A DNA stretch of 45,799 nt. It comes from an uncultured Oscillospiraceae bacterium. GTDB taxonomy: Bacteria; Bacillota; Clostridia; Oscillospirales; Oscillospiraceae. This document shows positions 38,725 through 45,799 of the stretch, in pieces. Numbering within the stretch: the first letter of the stretch is position 1; every line of letters starts with the position of its first letter. The notes beneath the pieces are model-generated. The model made no database searches, was not told the DNA's origin, and saw only the letters and a list, made by a program, of their open reading frames with translations. Position numbers and translations under genes: made by a program. Location of the stretch: assembly GCA_947627745.1 (NCBI GenBank), contig CANQXH010000008.1, forward strand, positions 1-45,799, in the 5' to 3' direction.

Positions 38725-39588
38725 ATGGACATACTCACGGTGCTGGAAAAGCGGTTTTCTCAGTTTTCCAAGGGCCAGCGCAGCATTGCCCGGTTCATCC
38801 TGGAATCCTACGACAAGGCCGCCTTTATGACCGCCAACCGGCTGGGCAAGACCGTGGGGGTATCGGAATCCACGGTGGTACGCTTTGCTGTGGAGCTGGG
38901 CTTCGACGGATATCCCGCCATGCAGAAGGCCATTCAGGAGATGGTCCTCAACCGGCTGACCTCGGTGCAGCGGATCGAGGTGGCCAGCCACCGGATCGCG
39001 GACCAGGATGTGGTTTCCCTGGTGCTGCAATCGGATATGGACAAGCTCCGCCAGACCGAGGAGCTGCTCTCCCGGCCGGATTTCAACGCTGCGGTGGAGT
39101 CCATCCTGCGGGCTAAACGGGTTTACATTCTGGGGGTCCGCTCCGCCGGAGCCCTGGCGGATTTTCTGGGATATTACCTCAATTACATGTTCCAGAACGT
39201 GCATATCATCACCACCGGCTCCAGTGAGATGTTCGAGCGGATCGCCGGCGTGACGGAGCAAGACGTTGTGATCGCCCTGAGCTTTCCCCGGTATTCCTCC
39301 TCCACCGCCAAGGGCGCGGCCTACTGCCGCTCCACAGGCGCCACGGTCATCGGCCTGACGGACAGCAGCCTGTCCCCCCTGGGGCAGAACTGCGACTATG
39401 TTCTCCTGGCCAAAAGCGATATGCTCTCCCTGGTGGATACGCTGGTCGCCCCTTTGAGCGTCATCAACGCCCTGATCGTGGCCCTGGCGGCCCGGCGGGA
39501 GGGGGAGCTGGCCAAGACCTTCGACCGGCTGGAGCATATCTGGGAGGAGTACCATGTCTACGAAAACCACGCTGACCGCTCCACCTGA
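38725..39588 (+). CDS. MurR/RpiR-family transcriptional regulator
   Basis: The 287-residue protein has an N-terminal HTH_6 domain (LEKRFSQFSKGQRSIARFILESYDKAAFMTANRLGKTVGVSESTVVRFAVELGFDGYP, about 6-64) and a C-terminal SIS sugar-phosphate-binding domain (about 120-260) with KRVYILGVRSAGALADFLGYYL and the serine-rich loop TTGSSEMFE. Such regulators respond to sugar phosphates or MurNAc-type compounds. The target genes are unknown, since its neighbours are housekeeping. ATG 38725 has AGGAGGG 6 nt upstream, 2 nt after the rluB stop. The end overlaps the next gene by 35 nt. Confidence 0.92.
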   Translation: MDILTVLEKRFSQFSKGQRSIARFILESYDKAAFMTANRLGKTVGVSESTVVRFAVELGFDGYPAMQKAIQEMVLNRLTSVQRIEVASHRIADQDVVSLVLQSDMDKLRQTEELLSRPDFNAAVESILRAKRVYILGVRSAGALADFLGYYLNYMFQNVHIITTGSSEMFERIAGVTEQDVVIALSFPRYSSSTAKGAAYCRSTGATVIGLTDSSLSPLGQNCDYVLLAKSDMLSLVDTLVAPLSVINALIVALAARREGELAKTFDRLEHIWEEYHVYENHADRST

Positions 39589-40810
39589 CGGCATTGTGGT
39601 GGGCGGCGGTCCGGCGGGGATGTTCGCGGCCATCGCGGCGGCCCGGCAGGGGAGCAGGGTCCTGCTCCTGGAGCGGAACGGCCGCCTGGGCCGGAAACTG
39701 CTGATCACCGGCAAGGGCCGCTGCAATCTGACGAACCACTGCGGTGTGGAGGAAGCGCTTCAAAACATCCCCCGGAACCCCCGATTTCTTTACAGCGCCC
39801 TGGCCGCCTGTCCGCCGGAACGGGTGATGGCCTTTTTTGAGGAAAACGGCTGCCCGGTGAAAACCGAGCGGGGCAATCGGGTGTTTCCCGTTTCCGACCG
39901 GTCTCAAAGCGTGCTGGCATGCTTGGAGCAGGTCCTGGCCCGGGAAAGGGTCGCGATCCGCTCCGGCCGGGTCCTTCGGCTGCTGACACAGGATGGCCGG
40001 ATCACCGGCGTGGAGACGGAAACGGAACGGATTCCCGCCAAGTGGGTAATCCTGGCCACCGGCGGACTGTCCTATCCCGCCACCGGCTCCACCGGGGACG
40101 GCTACGCCCTTGCCGCCGCCCTGGGGCACAAAATCGTGCCGGGGCAGGGGAGTCTGGTTCCCCTGGAGGCGGAGGGGGCGGACTGCGGAAAAATGCGGGG
40201 CCTGTCCCTGAAAAACGTGGCGATCCGGCTGACGGATGAAAAGGGGAAGCTGCTATACCAGGATTTTGGGGAGCTGCTTTTTACCCACTTTGGCCTGTCC
40301 GGGCCCATTATCTTAAGCGCCAGCGCTCATCTGACGGGCCGGGGAACCGTCACCATCGACTTAAAGCCCGCCCTGACCCCGGAGAAGCTGGACGCCCGGC
40401 TGCTGCGGGAGCTGGGCCAGTACCCCAATCGGGCCATGGCCCATGTGCTGTCGTCCCTGCTGCCCCGTTCCATGATCCCTGTGGTCCTCTCCCGGTTGGA
40501 CTTGTCTCCGGAGCTCAGCGCCAATGCCCTGACTCGCCCCAACCGGCAGGCTCTGGGCCGGCTTCTGAAGGCGTTTCCCGTGGAGATTCGGGGCCGCCGT
40601 CCGGTGGAGGAGGCCATCGTCACCTCAGGTGGCGTGGCGGTTTCGGAGATCGACCCCAGGACCATGAGCTCCAAGAAGGTCCCGGGCCTCTATTTTGCCG
40701 GGGAGATCATCGACTGCGACGCCTATACCGGCGGCTTCAATCTGCAGATCGCCTGGGCCACCGGTTTTGCCGCCGGAACGGCTGCCGGCGGGGCGAAAAA
40801 CAACCGTTGA
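39554..40810 (+). CDS. Flavoprotein oxidoreductase (HI0933/BaiN-like)
   Basis: The 418-residue protein belongs to the HI0933 family of FAD proteins. The N-terminal dinucleotide fold reads DGIVVGGGPAGMFAAIAAARQG (GGGPAG at 17-22), followed by RLGRKLLITGKGRCNLTN, the hallmark of this group. Later motifs are WVILATGGLSYPATGSTGDGY and the C-terminal GLYFAGEIIDCDAYTGGFNLQIAWATG. In some gut Clostridia a relative (BaiN) reduces bile-acid intermediates, but most members are of unknown function and this context (no bai genes) gives no support for that. ATG 39554 has GGGAGGAG 4 nt upstream and lies inside the end of the regulator gene. Confidence 0.92.
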   Translation: MSTKTTLTAPPDGIVVGGGPAGMFAAIAAARQGSRVLLLERNGRLGRKLLITGKGRCNLTNHCGVEEALQNIPRNPRFLYSALAACPPERVMAFFEENGCPVKTERGNRVFPVSDRSQSVLACLEQVLARERVAIRSGRVLRLLTQDGRITGVETETERIPAKWVILATGGLSYPATGSTGDGYALAAALGHKIVPGQGSLVPLEAEGADCGKMRGLSLKNVAIRLTDEKGKLLYQDFGELLFTHFGLSGPIILSASAHLTGRGTVTIDLKPALTPEKLDARLLRELGQYPNRAMAHVLSSLLPRSMIPVVLSRLDLSPELSANALTRPNRQALGRLLKAFPVEIRGRRPVEEAIVTSGGVAVSEIDPRTMSSKKVPGLYFAGEIIDCDAYTGGFNLQIAWATGFAAGTAAGGAKNNR

Positions 40811-40835
40811 CAAACGGCTGTATTTGTACTAAAAT
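40807..40835 (+). promoter_or_regulatory. Sigma-A promoter of acpP
   Basis: TTGACA (40807-40812) and TAAAAT (40830-40835) are spaced by 17 nt. The -35 starts inside the stop region of the preceding gene. Confidence 0.75.
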
Positions 40836-40870
40836 ACGTCCAGGTACCACGAGCTTAGGAGGAAACACGA

Positions 40871-41092
40871 ATGTACGAAAAATTGGTCAATTACGCGGTG
40901 CGGCAGTTGGAGCTGGATCCCGAGCAGATCCAGCCGGACAGCACTTTTGAAAGCCTGGGCATCGACTCCCTGGATGTGGTGGAGATGATCATGGACCTGG
41001 AGAGCGAGCTGGGCGTGGAGCTGGATCTGGAGGATCAGAAGATCGCCACCTTCCAGGAGCTGGCGGACTTTATCGATTCCAAGCTGGGCTGA
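40871..41092 (+). CDS. acpP: Acyl carrier protein
   Basis: ACP carries growing acyl chains on a 4'-phosphopantetheine arm during fatty acid synthesis. The 73 residues include the attachment motif GIDSLDVVE with Ser33, and the acidic helix II (MIMDLESELGVELDLED) that docks on partner enzymes. Length is normal. ATG 40871 follows AGGAGG. It is not next to fab genes but just upstream of the SRP RNA gene. It is a lone acpP, so its main or alternative role cannot be judged from the window. Confidence 0.94.
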   Translation: MYEKLVNYAVRQLELDPEQIQPDSTFESLGIDSLDVVEMIMDLESELGVELDLEDQKIATFQELADFIDSKLG

Positions 41093-41125
41093 TTTCTTTA
41101 AATCATGATATGACCCTTGCGCGAA

Positions 41126-41427
41126 GACCGGTTCGCAGCAAGGTCGCACTAGTCGGGGAGATAGCGGTGCCCTGTTGCCTGCAATCCGCTAAAGCAGGGA
41201 TGAATTCCCGCACCAGGGCTTGTCCGAGTGCCGTCAGGCGCGGGTAAGCGGCGCTGATGAACCGGTCCTGCGCAACGAGATCCCGTGAACCATGTCAGGT
41301 GGGGAACCAAGCAGCATTAAGCGGATCTTCTCGTGTGCCGTGGGGCAACCGTTTCTGAGTTGGCTGCCCGCATACCGGGTGTTCGGCTGGTTCAAATGCG
41401 GGTGTGCGATCTTGCTGGGAACCGGTC
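41126..41427 (+). ncRNA. ffs: Signal recognition particle RNA, large bacterial type
   Basis: The ends pair over a long helix: GACCGGTT-CG-CAGCAAG-G-TCGCAC near 41126-41149 with GTGCGA-T-CTTGCTG-GG-AACCGGTC at 41404-41427. The Alu-type 5' domain is present (GCGGTGCCCTGT ... GCAATCCGCTAAAGCAGGG, about 41164-41204), as in Gram-positive SRP RNAs. The S-domain core reads GTCAGG-TGG-GGAA-CCA-AGCAGC (about 41296-41316), with the GGAA tetraloop and both bulges that bind Ffh. Exact ends are estimates; the RNA is longer than the 4.5S type. Promoter signals are not clear. It lies just before dnaX, a usual Firmicutes arrangement. Confidence 0.92.
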
Positions 41428-41450
41428 TGTGCTAAGATGGGGGGGTGGAC

Positions 41451-43070
41451 ATGTACCAGGCGCTTTATCGGAAATACCGGCCCCAGACCTTTGACGACGT
41501 GGTGGGTCAGCGGGCGGTCACACAGACTTTAAAAAATCAAATCGCCGCCGGCCGGGTGGGCCATGCCTACCTGTTTACCGGCTCCCGGGGCACGGGCAAA
41601 ACCAGCAGCGCCAAGATCCTAGCCAAGGCGGTCAACTGCCTGGACCCCCAGGACGGCAATCCCTGTAACCGCTGCGCCGCCTGTAAGGCCATTGACGAAG
41701 GGTCCTGCATGGACGTGCTGGAGATCGACGCCGCCTCCAACAACGGTGTGGACAATGTCCGGGACCTGCGGGAGGACGCGGTCTACACCCCCTCCCAGGT
41801 AAAGATGCGGGTATACATTATCGACGAGGTGCATATGCTCTCCATTTCCGCCTTCAACGCGCTGCTGAAGATCCTGGAGGAGCCGCCCAAGCACCTGCTG
41901 TTCATTCTCGCCACCACAGAGCTGCACAAGGTCCCCGCCACCATTCTGTCCCGGTGTCAGCGGTTTTCCTTCCGGCGCATCGGGGCGGAGGAAATTGCCG
42001 CCCGGCTTCAATATGTGGCCTATCAGGAAAACATCGATCTGGACGATTCCGCCGCCCGGGTGCTGGCCCGTCTGGCCGACGGCGGGATGCGGGACGCCTT
42101 GAGCCTGCTGGATCAGTGCGCCTCCGCCACAACCGGGGAGTTGGACGCCCAGCGGGTCTATGACTGCCTGGGCATCGCCGGGATTCAGGACTGCGCCGGC
42201 CTTATGGACCGGATCGCCCAGCGGGACGCCAAGGGGGCGCTGGCCCTTTACAGTCGGTTCTATGCCGAGGGCAAGGATCTGGGGGCCATGCTGGACGAGC
42301 TGGCCTGCCTGACCCGGGACCTGCTGGTGCTGAAAACCGCCGGAAACGCGGGCCTTCCCATGCTCTCCGGCGTCGCCGACGACCGGGACGCCCTGGCCCT
42401 GGAAAAGCGGTTCACCGCCGGCGAGCTGATGCGGATCTTGGAGGAGGTGCAGTCCTGCGCCGCCGGCTTTGTCCGCAGCGCCAGCCGCCGGATGGACGTG
42501 GAGCTTTGTATTTTGAAGCTGTGCCAGCCGGAGCTGTCCCTGGACGCCCAGGCCCTAAACGCCCGGCTGTCCAGATTGGAGGAGCGGCTTTCCACCGGGG
42601 ACTTTCCCCAGCCCGCCCCCCAAACTGCCAAGCAGGCGGTCCCCGCTGCCCAAAAGAGCCCTTCCGTGGAACCGGCGAAGTCCTCCGCACCGGAAAAGTC
42701 CGGGCCGGACGAACCCGCTTTTCCCGCGGAGGAGGTTCCCCTGGGCTTCTGGACAGAAGTGGCGGCCTCGGTGCGGAAAGCCCTGTCCCCGCCGGTGTCC
42801 GGCTTCTTTGCCGCCACCGCCAACGCGCCGGTACAGGGCGCCGTGGAAAAGGGGAAAGTTGTCCTGCGGTGTGCCAACACCTTCACCTACGAGCTGGTGA
42901 ACAAGCCCGAGATCCTGAGCCTGGTCAGCCAGAAGGCCGGCGCCATTCTGGGCCGCCGGGTGGAGACCATCGCGGTGGATCAGCTGGCCAAGCCCGCCCA
43001 GAACGGCCCCATGGAGCGTCTGCTCCGGTTTGGGCGGGATCACACGGAGATCGTGCATATTCAAGAATAA
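41451..43070 (+). CDS. dnaX: DNA polymerase III subunit gamma/tau
   Basis: DnaX is the clamp-loader ATPase that ties polymerase and helicase together at the fork. The 539-residue protein has Walker A GSRGTGKT (44-51), four zinc Cys (63, 72, 75, 78), Walker B VYIIDEVH (121-128), the SRC motif LSRCQRFSF, and the domain III region. A Pro/Ala/Lys-rich linker (about 385-430) leads to a C-terminal tau-like domain. No A-rich slippery sequence for a programmed frameshift was noticed, so a single product is likely. ATG 41451 is preferred to GTG 41445 because a G-rich site precedes it, but both are possible. Confidence 0.96.
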   Translation: MYQALYRKYRPQTFDDVVGQRAVTQTLKNQIAAGRVGHAYLFTGSRGTGKTSSAKILAKAVNCLDPQDGNPCNRCAACKAIDEGSCMDVLEIDAASNNGVDNVRDLREDAVYTPSQVKMRVYIIDEVHMLSISAFNALLKILEEPPKHLLFILATTELHKVPATILSRCQRFSFRRIGAEEIAARLQYVAYQENIDLDDSAARVLARLADGGMRDALSLLDQCASATTGELDAQRVYDCLGIAGIQDCAGLMDRIAQRDAKGALALYSRFYAEGKDLGAMLDELACLTRDLLVLKTAGNAGLPMLSGVADDRDALALEKRFTAGELMRILEEVQSCAAGFVRSASRRMDVELCILKLCQPELSLDAQALNARLSRLEERLSTGDFPQPAPQTAKQAVPAAQKSPSVEPAKSSAPEKSGPDEPAFPAEEVPLGFWTEVAASVRKALSPPVSGFFAATANAPVQGAVEKGKVVLRCANTFTYELVNKPEILSLVSQKAGAILGRRVETIAVDQLAKPAQNGPMERLLRFGRDHTEIVHIQE

Positions 43071-43088
43071 AGAATAGGAGTTGTTATC

Positions 43089-43433
43089 ATGGCAAAAGGC
43101 GGATTTCGGGGAATGCCCGGCGGCATGAATCAGGCCGCGATGATGAAGCAGGCCCAAAAAATGCAGCAGGAGATGCTGCGTATCCAGGAGGAGCTGGAAA
43201 ACAAGACCTATTCCGCCACCTCCGGCGGCGGCATGGTCACCGCCACGGTCAGCGGCAAGCATCAGCTGCTGGGCCTGGAGATCAAGCCCGAGGCGGTGGA
43301 CCCCGACGATGTGGAGATGCTCCAGGATATGATCATCGCCGCGGTGAACGAGGCCTTCCGGGCGGCGGAGGCGGACTCCGCCAATTCCATGTCCCGCCTC
43401 ACCGGCGGATTGAACCTGGGCGGTCTGTTCTAA
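43089..43433 (+). CDS. ybaB: YbaB/EbfC nucleoid-associated protein
   Basis: YbaB dimers bind DNA and sit next to dnaX and recR in most bacteria. The 114 residues start with a flexible Met/Gly-rich part (GGFRGMPGGMNQAAMMKQAQKMQQEMLRIQEEL), then TYSATSGGGMVTATVSGKHQLLGLEIKPEAVDPDDVEMLQDMIIAAVNEA, which is the YbaB consensus with the helix-strand-helix layout. It lies 18 nt after dnaX and 9 nt before recR. Its role in recombination or gene expression is not settled. Confidence 0.95.
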   Translation: MAKGGFRGMPGGMNQAAMMKQAQKMQQEMLRIQEELENKTYSATSGGGMVTATVSGKHQLLGLEIKPEAVDPDDVEMLQDMIIAAVNEAFRAAEADSANSMSRLTGGLNLGGLF

Positions 43434-43442
43434 GGAGGCGCC

Positions 43443-44042
43443 ATGCAGTATTTTCCCGCTGCGCTTCAGGAACTGGCGGATCAGTTTGCCCGGCTGCCTG
43501 GGATCGGGGGCAAGACCGCCCAGCGCCTGGCGTTTCATGTGCTGAGCCTGCCCATGGAGGATGCCCAAGCTCTGGCGGATGCCATTTTGGCGGCCAAGGA
43601 GGAGATCCACACCTGTCCGGTGTGTCAAAATCTGACGGATCGGGAGATTTGTCCCATCTGTGACGACGATACCCGGGACCACGGCACCATCTGCGTGGTA
43701 GCGGAGCCCCGGGACGTGATCGCTATGGAGCGGGCCCGGGAGTACGACGGCGTCTACCACGTCCTTCACGGCGTAATCTCGCCGCTGAACCATGTGACCC
43801 AGGAGGATATCCGGATCAAGGAGCTGCTAAACCGGGTGGCCACCGGCAAAGTACGGGAGGTCATTATGGCCACCAACCCGGATACCGAGGGGGAGGCCAC
43901 CGCAATGTACATCTCCCGGCTGCTCCGGCCCCTGGAGGTCAAGGTCACCCGCCTGGCCTACGGCGTGCCTGCCGGAAGCCAGCTGGAATACGCCGACGAC
44001 GTGACCCTTTCCCGGGCCCTGAATGGCCGTCAGGAAATCTGA
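43443..44042 (+). CDS. recR: Recombination protein RecR
   Basis: RecR, with RecF and RecO, loads RecA at gaps. The 199 residues show the helix-hairpin-helix (ARLPGIGGKTAQRLAFH, about 16-32), the four-Cys zinc finger (Cys58, Cys61, Cys70, Cys73) and a Toprim domain with VVAEPRDVIAMERAREYDGVYHVLHG and later NPDTEGEATAMYISRLL. ATG 43443 follows AAGGAGG. Together with dnaX and ybaB it forms the conserved replication-repair unit. Confidence 0.97.
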   Translation: MQYFPAALQELADQFARLPGIGGKTAQRLAFHVLSLPMEDAQALADAILAAKEEIHTCPVCQNLTDREICPICDDDTRDHGTICVVAEPRDVIAMERAREYDGVYHVLHGVISPLNHVTQEDIRIKELLNRVATGKVREVIMATNPDTEGEATAMYISRLLRPLEVKVTRLAYGVPAGSQLEYADDVTLSRALNGRQEI

Positions 44043-44105
44043 ATATACCAGCGCCTCCCGGCGATCCGGGGGACGCTGAAGCTTTACCACCCTTAGGAGA
44101 AGGCT

Positions 44106-45799
44106 ATGTATCTGGAAAATGTGAAAGACGAGTATTTGGCCGCCCTGCGCCTGGGCCAGAAGGAATTTCGGGAGCTGACCGCCGCCGGCCTGGATCCCTA
44201 TCCCAAGGTGCTGGACGCCATTCTCCCGGAGGGTCAGCTGACCGTCCAGGAGCTGCCGGCCCAGGACATTCCGGTGGACCGGATTGTGGGCGTAAAGACC
44301 GCCGGGCGGATTTCAGCCTTTAGCGCCGGATTTTACCCCCTGCTGGACCCGGACAGCGAGTTTGCCGGGAAGTGGATGAGCCTGTGCAAGGCCCAGATGA
44401 GCGACGAGGGCATCCGGGACCCTATCTTGTGTTATGAGTACTTAGGAGATTTTTACGTCCAGGAGGGGAACAAGCGCCTCAGCGTTCTCAAGTCCTCCGG
44501 GGCAGTCAAAATTTCCAGCACCGTCCGCCGGATGCTGCCCAGGAGCTTCAACACTCCCCAGCTCAAGGCCTATCAGGAATTTCTGGAATTTTACAAGGAT
44601 TCCAAACTCTACGATTTCCAGTTTCGCCGGCCGGGGGACTATGCCAAGCTCCTGTCCTTCCTGGGGAAGGCTCCCGGAGAGCCCTGGCAGCCTGAGGAGC
44701 GGCGGAATGTGTCGGCCTATTTCCACTATTTCCGGGAGGCTTTCGATGCCCTGGGCGGCGGCAAGAACGGCGCGAGACCGGAGGAGGCGCTGCTGCTCTG
44801 GCTCCAGCTCTATCCCTTTAAAGCCTTGGGCCAGATGACCGGCAAGGAGCTGAAAAAGACCCTCTCCGGCCTTTGGCCCGACGTGGTGGCCGGTGCGGAG
44901 GAGAATCCCGTGAAGGTCCGCACCGACGCCCCCGCAGGGGGCAGCAAGAGCCTGCTGGGGAAGCTGATCACGGGGGAACACCTGAACGTGGCTTTCGTCC
45001 ACCAGCGGGACCCGGTAACCAGCACCTGGACCCGGGGCCATGACCGGGGCCGGGCCTATTTGGAGGAGACGCTGAAGGAGAAGGTCACGGTCCGCAGCTA
45101 TTTTTACGCCGACTCGCCTGAACAGGCGGAGGCGCTGCTGGACCAGGCCGCCGGCGAGGGGGCCGAGGTGGTATTCACCACCACACCCCAGCTGCTCCGG
45201 CCCACCCTGAAAGCCGCCGTGAAATATCCGAAGATCCACTTTCTGAACTGCTCGGCGGATTCGCCCCTTTCCAGTGTCCGCAGCTACTACTGCCGGATTT
45301 TCGAGGGAAAGTTTATCACCGGCGCCATTGCCGGGGCCCTGGCGGGGAACGATCTGGTGGGCTATGTGGGCTCCTATCCCATTTTGGGGGTGCCCGCCTC
45401 TATCAACGCCTTTGCCCTGGGGGCCCAGATGACCAATCCCCGGGCAAAGATCATCCTGGAATGGTCCTGCCTGCCCGGGGACGCCACCGCGCGGCTTCTG
45501 GAGCGGGGGGTGCGGGTAATCTCCAACCGGGACATTCCCGTGAAGGACCAGCAGTATCTGGAATACGGCCAGTACGGCACCTTCATGGCGGAGGCCGGCG
45601 GCGCCCTGGTGCCCCTTGCTTCTCCCTGCTGGCTTTGGGGGAAGCTGTATGAGAACGTGGTGCGCAGCATTCTGGCTGGGACCTGGCCTCAGAAGAAGGG
45701 TGCCCCCGAGGCCCTGAACTACTGGTGGGGCATGGACAGCGGCGTGATCGACGTGGAGCTGACGGACCGGGTGCCGGAGAGCCTGCGGGCCCTGGCCCG
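44106..45799 (+). CDS. ParB-like segment fused to BMP/Med-type binding fold (partial)
   Basis: The frame opens at ATG 44106 (AGGAGA upstream) and stays open to the window edge, 564 full codons. There is no signal peptide, lipobox or membrane helix at the start (MYLENVKDEYLAALRLGQKEF). Residues about 100-130 read IRDPILCYEYLGDFYVQEGNKRLSVLKSSG, like the core of ParB/Sulfiredoxin domains ('pi.v....gkyy..eGnkRl.alk'). From about residue 290 a second domain begins LNVAFVHQRDPVTSTWTRGHDRGRAYLEETL and continues FEGKFITGAIAGALAGNDLVGYVGSYPILGVPASINAFALGAQM, the pattern of BMP (basic membrane protein/Med) nucleoside-binding proteins. These are normally exported lipoproteins; here the domain is probably cytoplasmic and could be a ligand sensor. 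The assignment of both domains is by eye. Confidence 0.8.
   Translation, partial: MYLENVKDEYLAALRLGQKEFRELTAAGLDPYPKVLDAILPEGQLTVQELPAQDIPVDRIVGVKTAGRISAFSAGFYPLLDPDSEFAGKWMSLCKAQMSDEGIRDPILCYEYLGDFYVQEGNKRLSVLKSSGAVKISSTVRRMLPRSFNTPQLKAYQEFLEFYKDSKLYDFQFRRPGDYAKLLSFLGKAPGEPWQPEERRNVSAYFHYFREAFDALGGGKNGARPEEALLLWLQLYPFKALGQMTGKELKKTLSGLWPDVVAGAEENPVKVRTDAPAGGSKSLLGKLITGEHLNVAFVHQRDPVTSTWTRGHDRGRAYLEETLKEKVTVRSYFYADSPEQAEALLDQAAGEGAEVVFTTTPQLLRPTLKAAVKYPKIHFLNCSADSPLSSVRSYYCRIFEGKFITGAIAGALAGNDLVGYVGSYPILGVPASINAFALGAQMTNPRAKIILEWSCLPGDATARLLERGVRVISNRDIPVKDQQYLEYGQYGTFMAEAGGALVPLASPCWLWGKLYENVVRSILAGTWPQKKGAPEALNYWWGMDSGVIDVELTDRVPESLRALA

Noticed and set aside
39554-40810. Calling the flavoprotein BaiN with a bile-acid role
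   Set aside because: Only the general HI0933 family pattern is visible and no bai genes are nearby.
42560-42760. Programmed frameshift in dnaX producing a short gamma form
   Set aside because: No A-rich slippery heptamer with a following hairpin was found; the linker is C- and G-rich.
1-45799. CRISPR arrays, insertion sequences and replication origins
   Set aside because: No regularly spaced direct repeats, no transposase, and no DnaA-box cluster were seen. PolC and DnaX alone do not indicate an origin.

Overview
The window reads as a high-GC, endospore-forming member of the Firmicutes, most likely Clostridia of the Oscillospiraceae/Flavonifractor-Intestinimonas type. The evidence is a PolC-type replicative polymerase, a GerW (YtfJ) sporulation protein, a large Gram-positive type SRP RNA, SdpI/SdpR genes, ScpA/ScpB, sigma-A type promoters (TTGACA-N17-TATAAT) and GC-rich terminators. 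The genus is inference; no rRNA is present.

Layout. (1) 1-3.6 kb is an accessory patch: a partial membrane protein, a large serine recombinase, about 800 bp of hairpin-rich repeated non-coding DNA, and an AT-richer GNAT acetyltransferase. (2) 3.6-5.9 kb, minus strand: a small protein related to an rRNA-methyltransferase-associated family, tRNA-Val(CAC) and glutaminyl-tRNA synthetase. (3) 6.0-16.5 kb is the conserved envelope/isoprenoid/translation cluster pyrH-frr-uppS-cdsA-dxr-rseP-ispG-polC. (4) 16.6-20.6 kb: an autoregulated sdpR-sdpI pair with two operators, a uridine phosphorylase, and oligoendopeptidase F with an overlapping small gene. (5) 20.8-26.2 kb: a divergent PaaK-like protein, homoserine O-acetyltransferase metAA behind a structured leader, the feoA-feoB-Cys-rich-peptide iron operon, and a membrane protein with a possible helical-repeat tail. 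(6) 26.5-31.9 kb: an MBL-fold enzyme, CdaR-type regulator, GntP permease and glycerate 2-kinase (glycerate/sugar-acid use), then a RelB/YafQ-type toxin-antitoxin pair. (7) 32.0-34.3 kb: a TGS/ThrRS-like plus uridine-kinase fusion and a low-complexity membrane protein. (8) 34.5-40.8 kb: scpA-scpB-DUF2953-gerW-dacF-rluB-rpiR-BaiN-like, nearly all overlapping or a few bases apart. (9) 40.9-45.8 kb: acpP, SRP RNA, dnaX-ybaB-recR, and a partial gene fusing a ParB-like segment to a BMP/Med-type binding fold.

Most of the window is chromosomal core. The least explained signals are: the metAA leader (a perfect consensus promoter running straight into a 72-nt nested hairpin that also looks like a terminator), the degenerate adenylate-forming protein just upstream of it, the twin SdpR-type operators, the palindrome between the divergent promoters at 34.4 kb, the ParB-like/BMP fusion with no export signal, and the structured repeat tract beside the recombinase. 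I did not find a clear novel multi-gene defence or mobile system. All functional calls rest on motif recognition by eye; no database search was run.
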